A stretch of 64,000 nt of DNA from Litomosoides sigmodontis (Eukaryota; Nematoda; Chromadorea; Rhabditida; Onchocercidae), in the NCBI GenBank assembly GCA_963070105.1, contig OY718805.1:1364001-1428000 (forward strand), read 5' to 3'. Shown here piece by piece: positions 62,176-64,000 of the stretch. How positions within the stretch are numbered: the first letter of the stretch is position 1; each line of letters starts with the position of its first letter. A program made the position numbers and the translations under genes. The notes below the pieces were generated by a model. That model made no database searches and had not been told where the DNA came from. It saw only the letters and a list, made by a program, of their open reading frames with translations.

Positions 62176-63796
62176 TAGACACTTCTGTCTTTGCATTTTT
62201 CACCAAAATTGCGTGTTCTGAATTAACCGCTTCTATTAAATTTCATTACCCACTCGTGCAAAATCTAATTTCAGGCGGCAAATTAAACAATTTCCCATCC
62301 TATCAATTACTGCTCTTTCGTTGCAGTTTCTGCTTGTAATTAAATTCCTATTTCAAGTTCTAGGATGTAATATTTGTTGGAAATGGAAGAAATTATCACT
62401 CTCATAAGGTAGATGAAGCTAATTTGTTTGATCGTTTAGTCAAAATATTTCACTTTTTAAAAATCTTAACTTTGAGGATGTGTGAGTGGAATGATCAGAT
62501 TGCACGACTATTTTCATCAAAGCAAAAATAAATTCATTAAAAATTCACGCTTTCCACAAATTTATTTTAACATTTAATGCTTAAATTGTGAATTTTCTCT
62601 CTAATGAATAATTACAATTTTGCAATCGCTTATATGCAATTACACAAATTAATTAACCAATAATTTCATAATTTAAATAATTGAAGTGTTAAACAATTGC
62701 AAAGTTATTGAGCTTTTTTGCCTTTTTGCTTGAATTGGCGCATAATTTGGTGCATGTAATTAATTAATTGGCAAGTTAAGCAGAGCAGATAGCATCTCAA
62801 TTATATGCAAAGAATGATAGCATTGAATGTTTGATAGGAGTGTCTATCAATATTCAATGGAAACGTTCGAATTAAATTAATTGGTCGGCGGAATTTGAAA
62901 GGGAATTGTATTTCACTGATAAGGCTTGTCAAATGTGCTCTGATATTTGCACAGTAAGAAAAAATGGAGGAAAGAAGTGGAAGTTTCTCTCGAAGATAAC
63001 TTCGCCAAGCCTAAAGTAAATGCTTCAATCGATTGATGGAAAACTGAATGAATGCAAAAGCGACGGCGAAGAGCAAATCGATGTGAATTTCATTCCTTCC
63101 CCTTTTTTTCTTGCACTTAAAACTTTTCGAAAAATTTCCAAAATGTCTTTCACATATTCAAACGAAAGAAATTTGGAAACAAACAGAATGTTTCCTTTTT
63201 TCTTTTTCTGTCAAATTGAAAGATTCATTCATTCAAAAAAAAGAAAGAAAAATTCGTTTTTTTTGCGCAAAATTTACAATAAACTTTTTGCAGTAAATTT
63301 AAAACAATAATATTCAACTGGTTATTTCAACAATTCTTCCTCGGCAAACAGCAATTCCCTGTTGTGTAACTAACTGGGTGTCAGGGCGGTGGAAGCGATC
63401 GTTCCATCATTTTCAACCCAAAACATTTTGCATCTTTCTTCTTGCTGCTCCTTTCGTGGAAACACAGATGGAAATTTTGATTTATTCAGCGGTGAAGTAA
63501 TCCGACAATGAATCACTTCGAAAAGTTCCATTGATTTTCATCTAAAAATTGTAGCGAAAAATGCATTGGGAAGAATGAATTTCTCTCTGACAAAATTTCC
63601 ACTAAAATTTAGTTAGCTTTTTACTTATAAAATGTAAAATTTCCGTGTTTGCCCTCTTTCGTTTTGTTTTCTTTTGCTCAAATGAATTGTATTAATAATT
63701 GTGCTAAATGAAATTGTCTTATCACTGAATGAGTCACACAAAGGATGAAGCAACAACGATTGCTACCTTTCGAAATATTCAACCCCTTTCTTTTAT

Positions 63797-64000
63797 ATTA
63801 ATAATTGCTAATAATACTAATAACAATAATAGTAATAGTAATAACATAGCAATAATTACCTTTCTTTCATCCCACCATTTTTCTCACTTACATGCACTTC
63901 CACTCTAAAAATATTCTTTGCTTGAAATTTTCCAGTTATTAAACTGTAGTAGTAATTTAATAATAATTAATAGTAATAATTAATAATAATAATAACCAAT
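63797..64000. repeat. AAT/TAA-rich low-complexity tract
   Basis: Imperfect trinucleotide runs of AAT, AAC and AGT type at 63797-63855 and again from about 63940 to the window end, separated by unique sequence. Confidence 0.75.

Overview
The window reads as nuclear DNA of a nematode, AT-rich (roughly 30% GC by eye). The genes are split by many short introns with GTAAGT-like donors and TTTTCAG-like acceptors. Several start codons lie a few bases after an unpaired acceptor, as expected for spliced-leader trans-splicing. One gene encodes a 7TM receptor of the nematode Srsx type. A parasitic clade III (filarial-like) species would fit, but that is inference. No bacterial operons, rRNA, tRNA, CRISPR or intact transposon were recognised. 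All gene models below were built by hand from splice sites and checked for reading-phase continuity.

Layout, left to right. (1) The first exons of the SRRM2/Cwc21 spliceosomal factor (rsr-2), minus strand, cut by the window start. (2) Head-to-head with it, an orphan membrane-anchored protein on plus (1874-3591). (3) The dominant gene, nurf-1 (BPTF/NURF301), minus strand, 5313-22148: 41 coding exons, 2189 aa, with DDT, PHD, WHIM, two further PHD fingers and a bromodomain. (4) Head-to-head with nurf-1, a 183-aa coiled-coil protein on plus (23596-25228). (5) A 7.5-kb gene-poor stretch with microsatellites and a perfect tandem duplication. (6) An orphan type I membrane protein on plus (32734-35311) with two possible 3' ends. 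(7) A RabGAP of the USP6NL/RN-tre type on minus (38091-47359 coding, 16 exons, 917 aa), with a far-upstream first coding exon and a probable 5'-UTR exon. (8) An orphan basic/Cys-containing protein on plus (about 51867-53577). (9) An Srsx-like GPCR on minus (53930-56637, 327 aa). (10) A small basic, Pro-rich protein on plus (57891-59192). (11) A non-coding right end with a (CA)n tract.

Gene order by strand is - + - + + - + - +, so most neighbours share either a divergent 5' region or a convergent 3' region. There is no sign of co-transcribed operons. The recognised genes are housekeeping functions: splicing (rsr-2), chromatin remodelling and H3K4me3/acetyl-lysine reading (nurf-1), and Rab GTPase control (TBC protein), plus one chemoreceptor-type GPCR. 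The five unrecognised proteins are the most likely lineage-specific content.
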